DNA from: Lentzea waywayandensis
GTDB lineage: Bacteria; Actinomycetota; Actinomycetes; Mycobacteriales; Pseudonocardiaceae
Direction: 5' to 3'
NCBI RefSeq assembly: GCF_900115955.1
Contig: NZ_FOYL01000009.1
Coordinates: 124,001-188,000, forward strand
DNA: 64,000 nt
Part shown: in pieces, positions 1-7,969 of the stretch
Layout of the letters: each line of letters starts with the position of its first letter
Numbering within the stretch: position 1 is the stretch's first letter
Translations under genes and position numbers: made by a program
Notes under the pieces: model-generated
Seen by the model: only the letters and a program-made list of their open reading frames with translations
Told to the model about the DNA's origin: nothing
Database searches by the model: none

Positions 1-145
1 TGGTCGCCCTTCACCGCTTTGCCGTTACACCACCACTTTGCGCTCTCCATCAATTCCGCGAATACGACGGAGACCTTCGACCCTAGGAGATCCGGCCATT
101 CGGAGTCAGGCTTGTTGGTCTTCTGCGTGGACGGGAGCGAACACG

Positions 146-1180
146 ATGACCGAATCGAGCGGCAGCGGCCAGTTCCGCGTCGGCCCCGAACTCAGAACCG
201 GCATGATCCTGACGCAGAACCAGGGTGCGAAAGCCGTTCTGTACACCGAGGTCGACGGCGAGCCGATGGTCGAGGGCGACATCGTGCTCACCCTCGTGCA
301 GGAAGGCGAACTGCGCCCGAAGGGCGTGGTCATCCCAGGTCAGCAGTTCCGCTGGCCGGGCGGGCGGGTGCCGTTCGAGATCGACCCGGCACTGCCGGAC
401 CAGGCTCGCGTGCACAACGCCATCGCGCACTGGGAGCGCAACACGCGCATTCGTCTGGTACCGAGAAACGCGACAGACACGAATTTCATTCGTTTCCAGC
501 CCGGTGGTGGGTGCAGTTCTCCCGTGGGCATGCGCGGAAACCGGCAGAACATCACGCTGGCATCGGCCTGCGCGACCGGCGCGACCATTCACGAAATCGG
601 GCACAGCGTCGGCCTGTGGCACGAGCAGAGCCGTGAGGACCGCAACAACTTCGTGACGATCGACTTCACGAACGTCCAGCAGCAGAACGCCCACAACTTC
701 AACCAGCACATCACCGACGGAGACGACGTCGGGCCGTACGACTACCACTCGATCATGCATTACCCGCCGCGGGCGTTCGCGATCGACACGAGCCGCAACA
801 CGATCACGCCGACCCAGAACGTCGCGATCGGCCAGCGCGAGGGCCTCAGTCCCGGCGACTGCGCGGCCGTGCGGGCGATGTACAGCGGCCTCGAACCGGC
901 GGCGGTGTTCCGGGGCGTGCAGTTCACCGGCTCCGTCCCGGCCGGCACGACCCGGACCTGGTTCACCCACAGCTGGCCCGCCCACTGGTACGTGCTGTGG
1001 ACGGTCGTGCCGACCGCGCCCGCCGTCGACGGCCCGGCGCAGATCGAGTGGACCACCCAGGTCACCCGGCAGTCCGGTGGGCTGCTCAAGTACTTCCTCG
1101 CCATCAGGAACCTGACCGGTGGCCAGGTCGAGATCGAAGCCCGCTACGACGTGCTCGGCTGGTCGCCGAACGCACTGTGA
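146..1180 (+). CDS. Astacin-type (M12A) zinc metallopeptidase with extra C-terminal domain
   Basis: A 344-aa endopeptidase of the astacin family. The extended zinc motif is complete: H149, E150, H153 and H159, in HEIGHSVGLWHEQSRED. The Met-turn SIMHY follows at about 202-206, and cysteines C123 and C142 fall where astacins carry a disulfide. After about residue 255 comes an 85-aa C-terminal domain that recurs as the separate gene at 1400. The ATG at 146 is chosen because GGAG lies 9 bases upstream; extending the frame upstream adds only an Arg-rich non-conserved stretch. Oddly, no signal peptide or hydrophobic N-terminus is visible with either start, although astacins are normally secreted and made as pro-enzymes. 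It heads a tightly spaced four-gene set ending at 1970. The family call is firm; location and substrate are unknown. Confidence 0.9.
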   Translation: MTESSGSGQFRVGPELRTGMILTQNQGAKAVLYTEVDGEPMVEGDIVLTLVQEGELRPKGVVIPGQQFRWPGGRVPFEIDPALPDQARVHNAIAHWERNTRIRLVPRNATDTNFIRFQPGGGCSSPVGMRGNRQNITLASACATGATIHEIGHSVGLWHEQSREDRNNFVTIDFTNVQQQNAHNFNQHITDGDDVGPYDYHSIMHYPPRAFAIDTSRNTITPTQNVAIGQREGLSPGDCAAVRAMYSGLEPAAVFRGVQFTGSVPAGTTRTWFTHSWPAHWYVLWTVVPTAPAVDGPAQIEWTTQVTRQSGGLLKYFLAIRNLTGGQVEIEARYDVLGWSPNAL

Positions 1181-1191
1181 GAGGAGCTGCC

Positions 1192-1386
1192 ATGAGCGCC
1201 GACCTCGACGGCGGGGCCGCCCCCGCGTCGCTCGACGACCTGATCGTGGCCGAACCCGCCGAAGCCGCGGGCAACGGTGGTGCGGCACCGGATGCCGCCG
1301 CCGACACCGAGATCTCCGCCGACGTCGAGGCCCAGCCTGAGGCCGAGGACGCCGGTCCCGCGCCAGAGCCCGAGCCAGAAGACTGA
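1192..1386 (+). CDS. Small acidic Ala/Glu/Pro-rich protein
   Basis: A 64-aa protein starting at an ATG with GAGGAG just upstream, 11 bases after the peptidase stop. It is almost entirely Ala, Asp, Glu and Pro and ends in a run of Pro-Glu pairs. There is no signal peptide, membrane segment or recognisable fold, so it is probably disordered. Its ribosome binding site and its place between the peptidase and a homologue of the peptidase C-terminal domain support a real gene. It could be a peptide partner or inhibitor-like product of the peptidase, but that is guesswork from position. I do not recognise the family. Confidence 0.6.
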   Translation: MSADLDGGAAPASLDDLIVAEPAEAAGNGGAAPDAAADTEISADVEAQPEAEDAGPAPEPEPED

Positions 1387-1399
1387 AGGGGGAATCCCG

Positions 1400-1657
1400 A
1401 TGCGACTTGGTGTGCAGTTCCGAGGACAGGTGCCCGGCGGGTCGTCGCGGCGCTGGTTCACCCACAGCTGGCCGGAGGCCTGGCGGGTGGTGTGGATGGT
1501 CGTACCGACGTGGCCGATGGTCGACGGCGCCCAGCAGATCGAGTGGAAGGTGCAGGTCGACCGGCAGGCAGCCGGGCTGATCAAGTACTTCATCGAGATC
1601 CGCAACCTCACCGGCGGCCCCGTCGACATCGAGGCCCGCTTCGCCGTGCTGAACTGA
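1400..1657 (+). CDS. Stand-alone copy of the astacin C-terminal domain
   Basis: An 85-aa protein starting at ATG 1400 with a GAAGGGGGA ribosome binding site. Aligned by eye with the last 85 residues or so of the metallopeptidase at 146-1180, about 54 of 83 positions are identical. Shared blocks include WFTHSWP, QIEW, KYF, IRNLTGG and IEAR. It is therefore a free-standing paralogue of that domain, separated from it only by the 64-aa acidic gene. The Trp/Val-rich alternating pattern suggests a small beta-sandwich. No signal peptide is present, as for the peptidase. The function is unknown; it may bind the same ligand or partner as the peptidase tail. Confidence 0.8.
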   Translation: MRLGVQFRGQVPGGSSRRWFTHSWPEAWRVVWMVVPTWPMVDGAQQIEWKVQVDRQAAGLIKYFIEIRNLTGGPVDIEARFAVLN

Positions 1658-1661
1658 CCAG

Positions 1662-1970
1662 GTGCACGGCACCGTCGTGATCCCGGCAGGCACGCCCGCG
1701 TTCGGCCGGGCGGTGCTGCGGGTGCGGCTGCTCGACGTGACCCTCGCCGACGCGCCCGCGATCACCAAGGCCGAGCACGTCAGCGAGTTCTCCCGCGACG
1801 ACACCGCCGAGCAGCGCCTGCCGTTCCACCTCGACTGGGACGGGCAGGCGCTGAACGTCGCCGCCCACGTGGACGTGAGCGGCGACGGACACGTTCGTCA
1901 CGGCGATCTGCTCAGCACCCACGCCATCAGCCCGGCAGACGGCGTGGTCGTGCGCGTGGAGCTGGTGTAG
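1662..1970 (+). CDS. YbaY-like (YscW-type) small beta protein
   Basis: A 102-aa protein starting at GTG 1662, 4 bases after the previous stop. The pattern of a conserved Val/Leu-rich strand, LLDVTLADAP, then an FHLDWD-like strand and a GDGHVRHGDLLSTHA stretch resembles the YbaY/YscW-type domain, small beta-barrels often annotated as lipoproteins or chaperones. Unlike YbaY of enterobacteria it has no lipobox or signal peptide. It is the last gene of the peptidase cassette and converges on the glycosidase gene with one base between stops, without a clear terminator. The family call rests on pattern memory only and the cellular role is unknown. Confidence 0.6.
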   Translation: MHGTVVIPAGTPAFGRAVLRVRLLDVTLADAPAITKAEHVSEFSRDDTAEQRLPFHLDWDGQALNVAAHVDVSGDGHVRHGDLLSTHAISPADGVVVRVELV

Positions 1971-1971
1971 A

Positions 1972-4080
1972 TCAACGCCGGTAGATCCCGAACTCGTACA
2001 GCGAGTAACCCCACCCGGTCCCCCGCTGGGTGGCGTGCAGCCGGACGTAGCGGCCGGTCGCCGTCACGTCGATCGAGTCCACTCCGCCGTTTCCGGCCGT
2101 CGTGCCGTAGACGGAACGCCAGTTGCCGCCGTCATCGGACACCTGGATCTCGTACGCACGCCCGAAAGCGCCCTCCCACACCAGCTGCACGTGCTGGAAC
2201 GTGGTCACCGCGCCGAGGTCGGCCCTGATCCACTGCGGATCGGCCCAGTCGGTGGCCCAGCGCGAGGTTCCGTTGCCGTCCACCGCGTTCGACGGCGGGA
2301 ACGGCGCGCCGTCGCCGACCTGCTGGTACGAGGACGCGGTCACCGGCTTGCCCTGAGCCACGTTCACGCCGGACGGTTGCGGCGCCACGACCCGCACCGA
2401 ACGGGTCTCGATGCCGATGTTGCCGCGCCCGTCCTCGGCCATGACGTAGACCTTCCACACGCCCAGGCGGTCCGGGGCGGTGGCGGTGAGCCGGTTTCCG
2501 TTCACCTGGACGGGAGCACCCGCCAGTCCTCCGCTGTTGTCGATGTACTTGCTGTTGAACGCGGCCGACCACTGGATCGCGTCACCGTTGGGATCGGACG
2601 CGGCGACGTCGATGGTCAGCGGTGCGCCCGCCGCGACGGTCTGCGGCACGGTCATCGCCGAGATCACCGGCGGGGTGTTGGCGGGAGTGGCGCCGCCGAA
2701 CGCTCGCTGGACCGAGTAGAACGAGAGCCGTTTCTTGCCCGCGGGCGTGAGGTTGAACCAGACCGCGCCGAAGTCGTACTCCGTGCCGTAGTGGAAGAGC
2801 GTGCCGCCGAAGGACACACCGGTGTGGCCGACGATGCAGTTCCAGGCCTGGGTGTAGCCGTCGCGCTTCTGCACGTCGGTCGGTTCCGCCGGAACGCCGT
2901 TGGCGTCGTTCGGCACCTCCCACTCACCCGCCGGGCCGGCCTCGGTGAGGATGTACGGCTTGGTGTAGCCGCCGGAGGTCCAGTCCTGGCGCACCTTGCA
3001 GACGTTGCCGTAGGAGTTGACCGAGTACAGGTCGAGGTCGGGCGTGTACGCCTTGAGGTACACCCACGCGCCGGTCCACGCGTCCGTGTTCGTCACCGGG
3101 TGGTTCGTGTCGATGGCGTGGATCGCCCGCGCCGCCTCGTTCAGGTAGCGGGCGTAGGCGACGCGCTGGTTCTCCAGTTCGGTGCCGGAGTAGCAGTTCT
3201 GCAGGCCGAGGATGGACTCGTTGCCGACGTTCCACATCAGGACGCCGGGGTGGTCCTTGTAGGTGGTGACCCACTGGCGGATCTGCCCCAGCACGTCCGC
3301 CTTGTACTGGGCGTCGGTCACGTAGTTCACGCAGCCACCGGATCCGGGACCGCCACCGGGCTGCAACCAGAAGCCGTTGATCACGCGGAGTCCCTGCGCC
3401 GCGGCCGCGTCGAGCAGTGGGCGGGTCGAGGCGTCCGTGCCCCAGGTGCGCAAGGTGTTGACGCCCATGGACTTCAGCTCCGGCATGTACCGCGCGGCGT
3501 CCGCGGCGGGCGGCCCCCAGGTCAGGCCCTTCACGACCCACGGCTGACCGTCGACCGTGAGCTGCCAGTTGCCCTGCGACCCGGTCACGCGCACGCCGGT
3601 TCCCGGTACGACACCGCCTTGTGTGCCGTAGACCCGGAACTCCCACAGCGAGACGCCGTAACCGTTGGCGCGCTGGGTGGCGTTCATCCGGACGTAGCGA
3701 CCGGTGCCGGTCACGTCGTACCCCTGTCTGCCTCCGGTGGCACCGGTCACCGAACGGATCGGCTGCCACGCGTCGCCGTCGGCGGAGACCTGGATCTCGA
3801 ACGCCGTCGCGTAGGCGGACTCCCAGTCGAGCTCGACCCGGCTCACCGCCGACGAGGCGCCCAGGTCGACGCGCAGCCACTGCGGGGCGCTCCACTCGCT
3901 GGACCAGCGGGTGTCGCCGTTGCCGTCGACCGCGGCCGACGCGGGCGTGCCGCCGTTCTCGGCCGACGAGGCGAGCGCGGGTTTGCCCTGGGAGAGCAGG
4001 GTGGGAGCGGCGTGAGCCGGTAGGACTGCCAGGCCGAGGAGCACGGCGATCACCGTGCAGATGGAGCGGACGCGAGCCAT
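1972..4080 (-). CDS. Secreted clan-A glycoside hydrolase (GH2/GH5-like barrel) with two discoidin domains
   Basis: A 702-aa secreted enzyme. A signal peptide (about 1-25, ending AHAA) precedes an F5/8-type C (discoidin, CBM32-like) domain at about 28-150. A TIM-barrel glycosidase domain at about 165-470 follows, then an Ig-like stretch at about 475-560 and a second discoidin domain to the C-terminus. The barrel carries WNVGNES with probable acid/base E288 and ILTEAGP with probable nucleophile E380, the usual arrangement in clan GH-A. I cannot fix the family or the sugar. ATG 4080 is chosen because AGGAGG precedes it; a GTG 15 bases upstream would place the ribosome site inside the gene. The promoter carries a LacI-type operator shared with its neighbours. 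Confidence 0.85.
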   Translation of the reverse strand: MARVRSICTVIAVLLGLAVLPAHAAPTLLSQGKPALASSAENGGTPASAAVDGNGDTRWSSEWSAPQWLRVDLGASSAVSRVELDWESAYATAFEIQVSADGDAWQPIRSVTGATGGRQGYDVTGTGRYVRMNATQRANGYGVSLWEFRVYGTQGGVVPGTGVRVTGSQGNWQLTVDGQPWVVKGLTWGPPAADAARYMPELKSMGVNTLRTWGTDASTRPLLDAAAAQGLRVINGFWLQPGGGPGSGGCVNYVTDAQYKADVLGQIRQWVTTYKDHPGVLMWNVGNESILGLQNCYSGTELENQRVAYARYLNEAARAIHAIDTNHPVTNTDAWTGAWVYLKAYTPDLDLYSVNSYGNVCKVRQDWTSGGYTKPYILTEAGPAGEWEVPNDANGVPAEPTDVQKRDGYTQAWNCIVGHTGVSFGGTLFHYGTEYDFGAVWFNLTPAGKKRLSFYSVQRAFGGATPANTPPVISAMTVPQTVAAGAPLTIDVAASDPNGDAIQWSAAFNSKYIDNSGGLAGAPVQVNGNRLTATAPDRLGVWKVYVMAEDGRGNIGIETRSVRVVAPQPSGVNVAQGKPVTASSYQQVGDGAPFPPSNAVDGNGTSRWATDWADPQWIRADLGAVTTFQHVQLVWEGAFGRAYEIQVSDDGGNWRSVYGTTAGNGGVDSIDVTATGRYVRLHATQRGTGWGYSLYEFGIYRR

Positions 4081-4112
4081 CGCGCCTCCTGCCACAGGTA
4101 GGGATGTAGGAG

Positions 4113-4124
4113 GAGAGCGCTCTC
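4113..4124. promoter_or_regulatory. LacI-type operator GAGAGCGCTCTC, leftward promoter
   Basis: A perfect 12-bp palindrome. On the minus strand a TTGACA box (4169-4164) and TAACGT box (4146-4141) are separated by 17 bases, so transcription of the glycosidase gene should begin near 4135 and the palindrome lies just inside the transcript. The GAGCGCTC core matches operators of CebR-like LacI regulators, and the LacI gene at 7970-8983 is the likely owner. Confidence 0.8.
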
Positions 4125-4180
4125 ACAACCCTGCCGCCGAACGTTACGACCAGACGTCGGCAGTGTCAAAAGAACCGGTC

Positions 4181-4231
4181 TTGACACCTCGCGAGGGCTA
4201 GCGGGACGCTGTTTGGGAGAGCGCTCTCCAA
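4181..4231 (+). promoter_or_regulatory. Promoter and operator of the DUF1996 gene
   Basis: TTGACA at 4181-4186 with a weaker GACGCT at 4205-4210 (18-base spacer) forms the rightward promoter. The palindrome GGAGAGCGCTCTCC at 4216-4229 lies at the expected start of transcription, where a LacI repressor would block initiation. It is the second copy of the 4113 operator and serves the divergent gene. Confidence 0.75.
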
Positions 4232-4262
4232 GCCGGTTCCCCACGTCGGCAGGAGGACATTG

Positions 4263-5171
4263 GTGTCCCGAAAACTCAGCGCGTTGACGATGACGGCTGC
4301 CCTGGTGGCGGCCGTGGTCGTGGTCGCGACCAACTCGGCCCAGGCCGATGACCTGGTCACGCACCACGAGTTCCAGGCGAACTGCTCGGTCACGACCCAT
4401 CTCCCGGACGACCCGATCGTCTTCCCGGGACTGCCGGGCGCCTCGCACATGCACACGTTCCTCGGTAATCAGTCCACCAGGGCGAGCAGCACCAACGACT
4501 CGCTCAAGGCAGGTCAGACCAACTGCAGGACCCCCGACGACAAGTCCGCGTACTGGTTCCCGTCGGTCATCAACGGCGACCAGATCGTCCCGCCGGACTT
4601 CCCGCAGGTGATCTACTACAAGTCCGGCATCCTGAGGTACCAGGACGTCGTGCCGTTCCCGCCGGGCATCCGGTTCGTGGTCGGCAGTCCCACGGCGACG
4701 CAGGAGCAGTTCCGCACCGCGCCGGGCGCGGTCGAGGGCTGGGAGTGCGGCGACAGCTTCCACAACTGGGACATCCCGGCGTACTGCACGCCCGGTAGCC
4801 AGCTCAACGTCCGTTACCAGGCCCCGAGTTGCTGGAACGGCCGCGATCTCGACTCCGCGGACCACAAGTCGCACATGGCCTACCCGGACCGGGCGACGCT
4901 GGTGTGCCCGCCGAGTCACCCGGTCGCGGTGCCGATGCTCGAGTTCAAGATGGCGTTCCCGGTGTCCGGTGACATGTCCCGCGTACGACTCTCCAGTGGC
5001 CGCGGGTACTCCTGGCACTACGACTTCATGAACGCCTGGGACGCGCCCACGCAGGCCGCGCTCGTCCGCCACTGCGTCAACGGCGGCTTGCAGTGCGACC
5101 CGCGCGGATTCGACCTGTACAAGCCGAATCGAGGCGCCGCACTGGGACCGGACTACCGGTTGCCACGGTGA
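4263..5171 (+). CDS. Secreted DUF1996 domain protein
   Basis: A 302-aa secreted protein: signal peptide to about residue 28 (ending SAQA), then one DUF1996 domain across the rest. The domain's hallmark start is visible as a DPIVFPG block followed by SHMHTFLGN, and Cys, Trp and His residues are scattered as in the family. DUF1996 proteins occur in actinomycetes and fungi, in fungi often fused to sugar-binding WSC modules; no enzymatic activity is established that I know of. The GTG at 4263 is preferred because AGGAGG at 4251-4256 is 6 bases away; a TTG at 4260 is too close. The operator at 4216 puts it in the regulon of the flanking polysaccharide-degrading enzymes, which suggests a carbohydrate-related role. 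Confidence 0.85.
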   Translation: MSRKLSALTMTAALVAAVVVVATNSAQADDLVTHHEFQANCSVTTHLPDDPIVFPGLPGASHMHTFLGNQSTRASSTNDSLKAGQTNCRTPDDKSAYWFPSVINGDQIVPPDFPQVIYYKSGILRYQDVVPFPPGIRFVVGSPTATQEQFRTAPGAVEGWECGDSFHNWDIPAYCTPGSQLNVRYQAPSCWNGRDLDSADHKSHMAYPDRATLVCPPSHPVAVPMLEFKMAFPVSGDMSRVRLSSGRGYSWHYDFMNAWDAPTQAALVRHCVNGGLQCDPRGFDLYKPNRGAALGPDYRLPR

Positions 5172-5689
5172 GGTTCCTCGCCTCATGCACCCCAGGGCGG
5201 CGCGTGCCCTGGGGTGTTTCCGCGTTGCTGCTGGCGGGGTGTGCCGCGCCCGCTCCCCCGCCCGCACCGCCGGTGTCCCCGTTCAACGCCACGGACATCG
5301 CGTGGGTACAGCTGATGATCCCGATGAACGAACAGCTCCTGCCTGCACTCGACGTCGCCCCGCCCGCGCTCGCGCGGTTCGCCGCGGAGCTCAGGGCCTC
5401 GCACTCGGACGAGTTGGTCCACCTGCGACAGTTGCGCGACCGGGCAGGGCTGCCGGACACCAATCTGCACGCGGGTCACCAGATGCCGGGCCTGGTCTCC
5501 GAGGCCGATCTGCTGGCCATCAGAACGGATCCCACGGCGCTCACGAAGAAACTGCACGAGCACCTCGACCAGACGGCCGGACTCGCTCGCAGTGAACAGG
5601 AGAACGGAACGGACGCCGCGACCAAGGAGTTCGCGGCGTCCGTCGAGTCGTCACGCAGGGATCAGCTCACCAGGCTCGGTCAGGGATAG
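5168..5689 (+). CDS. DUF305-like lipoprotein with altered histidine motifs
   Basis: A 173-aa lipoprotein: the signal region ends in a lipobox with Cys25 (LLAGC) and a Pro/Ala linker. The body follows the DUF305 layout, a four-helix ferritin-like fold with two repeats. The usual His pairs are degenerate, with MIPMNEQL where MIPHHQQ is common and LHEHLDQTAGLA in the second repeat. Metal binding may therefore be reduced. GTG 5168 overlaps the DUF1996 stop as GTGA, so it is translationally coupled and belongs to the same operon and regulon. Its 3' end overlaps the converging beta-helix gene by 10 bases. Confidence 0.65.
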   Translation: MRFLASCTPGRRVPWGVSALLLAGCAAPAPPPAPPVSPFNATDIAWVQLMIPMNEQLLPALDVAPPALARFAAELRASHSDELVHLRQLRDRAGLPDTNLHAGHQMPGLVSEADLLAIRTDPTALTKKLHEHLDQTAGLARSEQENGTDAATKEFAASVESSRRDQLTRLGQG

Positions 5690-7875
5690 TTCACGACGTA
5701 CCGGACCTGGTTCGCCAGGTCCGCCTGACCGCCGGTGCCGTTGATGACGTTGGCGATCGTGCCCACCCCACCGAGCGAGACCGCGACGAGGTGCGTGAAC
5801 CGGACTCCCGACCGGTTCGGCGCCTCGAAGCCGTTGTCCGTCACGATACTTGGATCGGCCTGGTTGAAGGCGTACACACCCACACCGAACGCGTCGTGCG
5901 TGGTCACCGAGTCAGCCACCTTGTAGCCGGCCCAGCCCCGCTTGGACCCGTTCATCCACGCGGCCTGGTTCGGTGGGTCGTACGGCAGCTCGTTCTGGTA
6001 GAGGTAGACGCGGCCGCCGTTGCCGTTCCACACCAGGTTGTGCTGCTGGTAGTGCTCCACGAACAAGCCGTACGCGATCACGTTGTCGCCGTTGACGACC
6101 ACGCCGTTCTGGCCGGGGTTGGCGGTCCAGCTGACGCCCGCGCCGTGGTCGGCCCGCCACACCCAGGTGTGGTCGATGATCGTGTTGCGGCTGTTGACGC
6201 GCATGCTGACCGTCGCCTTGCCGGCCTGCGACCCGCCGACGCGCAGGTACACGTCGTGCAGCGAGGTCGGGTTGGCCGCGTGCGAGGTGGCGCTGGAGTC
6301 ACCGATCTCCAGCAGCACCGGGGAGTTCTGCACCCCGGCGTCGACCAGGAACCCGGCCAGCCTGACACCGTCCACATCGGACGTGGTCAGCGCGGCCCTG
6401 CCGGTGGTCGGCGTCAGGGTCGCGAGGCCGAGGCCCAGCACGACGGTGTTCGGGCGGGTCACCCGGATCGTGTCGTCGAGCTGGTGGATGCCGGGCGTGA
6501 GCAGCAGGTGCTTGCCCTGTGTCAGCGCGGCGTTGATCGTGGCGGCCGGCGTGCCGGGCTTGACGATGAAGAAGTCCGCGAGCGACACCGACGTGCCGGG
6601 GTTGCCGTTCTCCCAGCTCGTGCCGCGCGAGTTCTGGCGCAGCGCGGGCAGGAAGACGCGGTACTCACCGGAGTTGTCGAAGTACAGGTACGGCTTCTCG
6701 CGCGTCACCGGCGAGTTGTCCACGGTCGTGTGCGACGGGTTCGGGAAGTTGTCGGGCGGCGCGCCCTGGGTGCCGGCGAACACCATGTTCCACACCGATC
6801 CCGACCAGCCGCCGACGAGGTTGCTGTTGCGGGTCAGGAACTGCTGCTGCGAACCGGAGACGGTCACGCCGTCGATCTTGCTGTCCACGATCAGACCGCC
6901 GCTGGCCCAGCCGTCGTAGCCGTTCCACAGGTGCGCCTGGCCGCGCAGGTGCATCCGCCGGTACGCGGTGGCCTGCGAGACCGCCCAGCGCTCGATCTGG
7001 TTGGGAGGCAGCGTGACCGAGAGGTTCTCGGTGCCGCGCCAGAAGTTCTGCGTGGCGTTGCCGAGGTTGTTCGGATCGTTGCCCTGCTGGAGCCAGTCGG
7101 CCTCGACGCGGATGTGGCCGTTGATGTTCACGTCGTCCGGCATCAGCCCGAGCCCGGCGATCTGCGTGTAGAAGCGCAGGTTCACGTCGGCGTTGTAGCT
7201 GCCGGGCTTGAACAGCACGGCGTAGCGCTGCGGCCCGAACTGGTTGGTCTTCATCTGCGTGGCGATGGAGTCGAGCCGCGACTGCATCTCCGACTGCGAC
7301 GAGCCCGGTCCGTAGACGAACACGTTCGGGCCGAAGTCGGGGTTGCGCGGGTCGGTCGGGGGCACGCCGGGCGTGTCCGTGGTGGTGTAGACGCCCAGCT
7401 CCCACAGGGAATAGCCGTAGCCGGTGCCGCGCTGGGTGCCCAGCACCCGCAGGTAGCGGCCGGTTCCGGTGACGTCGGCCGACTGCGTGCCACCGGTGCC
7501 GGTCGTGGTCGAGTAGACGTCGCGCCACGAGCCGGCGTCGGCGGCGTTGTCGGTCACCTGGACCTGGAACGCCTTGCCGTACGCGGCTTCCCAGGTCAGG
7601 GAGACGCGGCAGACCTGCTGGCTGGAGCCCAGATCGACCTGGATCCACTGCGGGTCGGAGAACTGCGAGGACCACCGCGTGCCCGCGTTGCCGTCGACGG
7701 CGGCGGAGGCCGGGGTGCCGCCGTTCTCCGCGGAGGAGGCGGTGGCGGTGCGGTTGAGAGCGACGTTGGAGGTGCCGCACGCGGCGGCACCCGCTTGGGA
7801 GGTAACGCTGATCGTTGTCACGAGACACAGAGCGGCAGCGGCGAACGCGGCGGCCCTGGACAGGGTTGAGCCCAT
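5680..7875 (-). CDS. Secreted discoidin plus parallel beta-helix protein (often mislabelled adenylyl cyclase)
   Basis: A 731-aa secreted protein: signal peptide to about 31, discoidin (F5/8 type C) domain at about 35-165, short Pro-rich linker, then about 550 residues with the Asn/Gly/Val rhythm of right-handed parallel beta-helices. Two helical halves seem present, the second beginning near PGIHQLDDTIRVTRPNTVVLGLG, which recalls GH55 beta-1,3-glucanases. I cannot identify catalytic residues. Relatives in actinomycetes are often called adenylyl cyclase or coagulation factor 5/8 protein; nothing here looks like a cyclase domain. CAGGA precedes the ATG. Its operator places it with the neighbouring hydrolases, so a polysaccharide lyase or hydrolase is the best guess. 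Confidence 0.75.
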   Translation of the reverse strand: MGSTLSRAAAFAAAALCLVTTISVTSQAGAAACGTSNVALNRTATASSAENGGTPASAAVDGNAGTRWSSQFSDPQWIQVDLGSSQQVCRVSLTWEAAYGKAFQVQVTDNAADAGSWRDVYSTTTGTGGTQSADVTGTGRYLRVLGTQRGTGYGYSLWELGVYTTTDTPGVPPTDPRNPDFGPNVFVYGPGSSQSEMQSRLDSIATQMKTNQFGPQRYAVLFKPGSYNADVNLRFYTQIAGLGLMPDDVNINGHIRVEADWLQQGNDPNNLGNATQNFWRGTENLSVTLPPNQIERWAVSQATAYRRMHLRGQAHLWNGYDGWASGGLIVDSKIDGVTVSGSQQQFLTRNSNLVGGWSGSVWNMVFAGTQGAPPDNFPNPSHTTVDNSPVTREKPYLYFDNSGEYRVFLPALRQNSRGTSWENGNPGTSVSLADFFIVKPGTPAATINAALTQGKHLLLTPGIHQLDDTIRVTRPNTVVLGLGLATLTPTTGRAALTTSDVDGVRLAGFLVDAGVQNSPVLLEIGDSSATSHAANPTSLHDVYLRVGGSQAGKATVSMRVNSRNTIIDHTWVWRADHGAGVSWTANPGQNGVVVNGDNVIAYGLFVEHYQQHNLVWNGNGGRVYLYQNELPYDPPNQAAWMNGSKRGWAGYKVADSVTTHDAFGVGVYAFNQADPSIVTDNGFEAPNRSGVRFTHLVAVSLGGVGTIANVINGTGGQADLANQVRYVVNYP

Positions 7876-7921
7876 GATCCTGCCTGACGGGGGAAGGGCT
7901 GAAAGCCTTGGACAGGGGCGT

Positions 7922-7969
7922 GAGAGCGCTCTCCCAAGGGACGTTAACGCCGGGTGTCGAACAGGTCAA
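7922..7969 (-). promoter_or_regulatory. Promoter and LacI-type operator of the beta-helix gene
   Basis: On the minus strand TTGACC (7969-7964), a 17-base spacer and TAACGT (7946-7941) make a good promoter, with the palindrome GAGAGCGCTCTC at 7922-7933 on the predicted start point. The spacer, -10 sequence and operator position nearly copy the leftward promoter at 4113-4169. The -35 box abuts the stop codon of the LacI gene. Confidence 0.8.

Noticed and set aside
1..145. Upstream coding start for the astacin gene at 38 or a signal peptide in this stretch
   Set aside because: The translated stretch is Arg-rich without a hydrophobic core and there is a good ribosome site for ATG 146. Apart from that ribosome site I see no clear promoter here.
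5680..7875. Adenylyl cyclase
   Set aside because: Relatives carry this label, but no cyclase domain or metal-binding aspartates are present; the protein is secreted and beta-helical.
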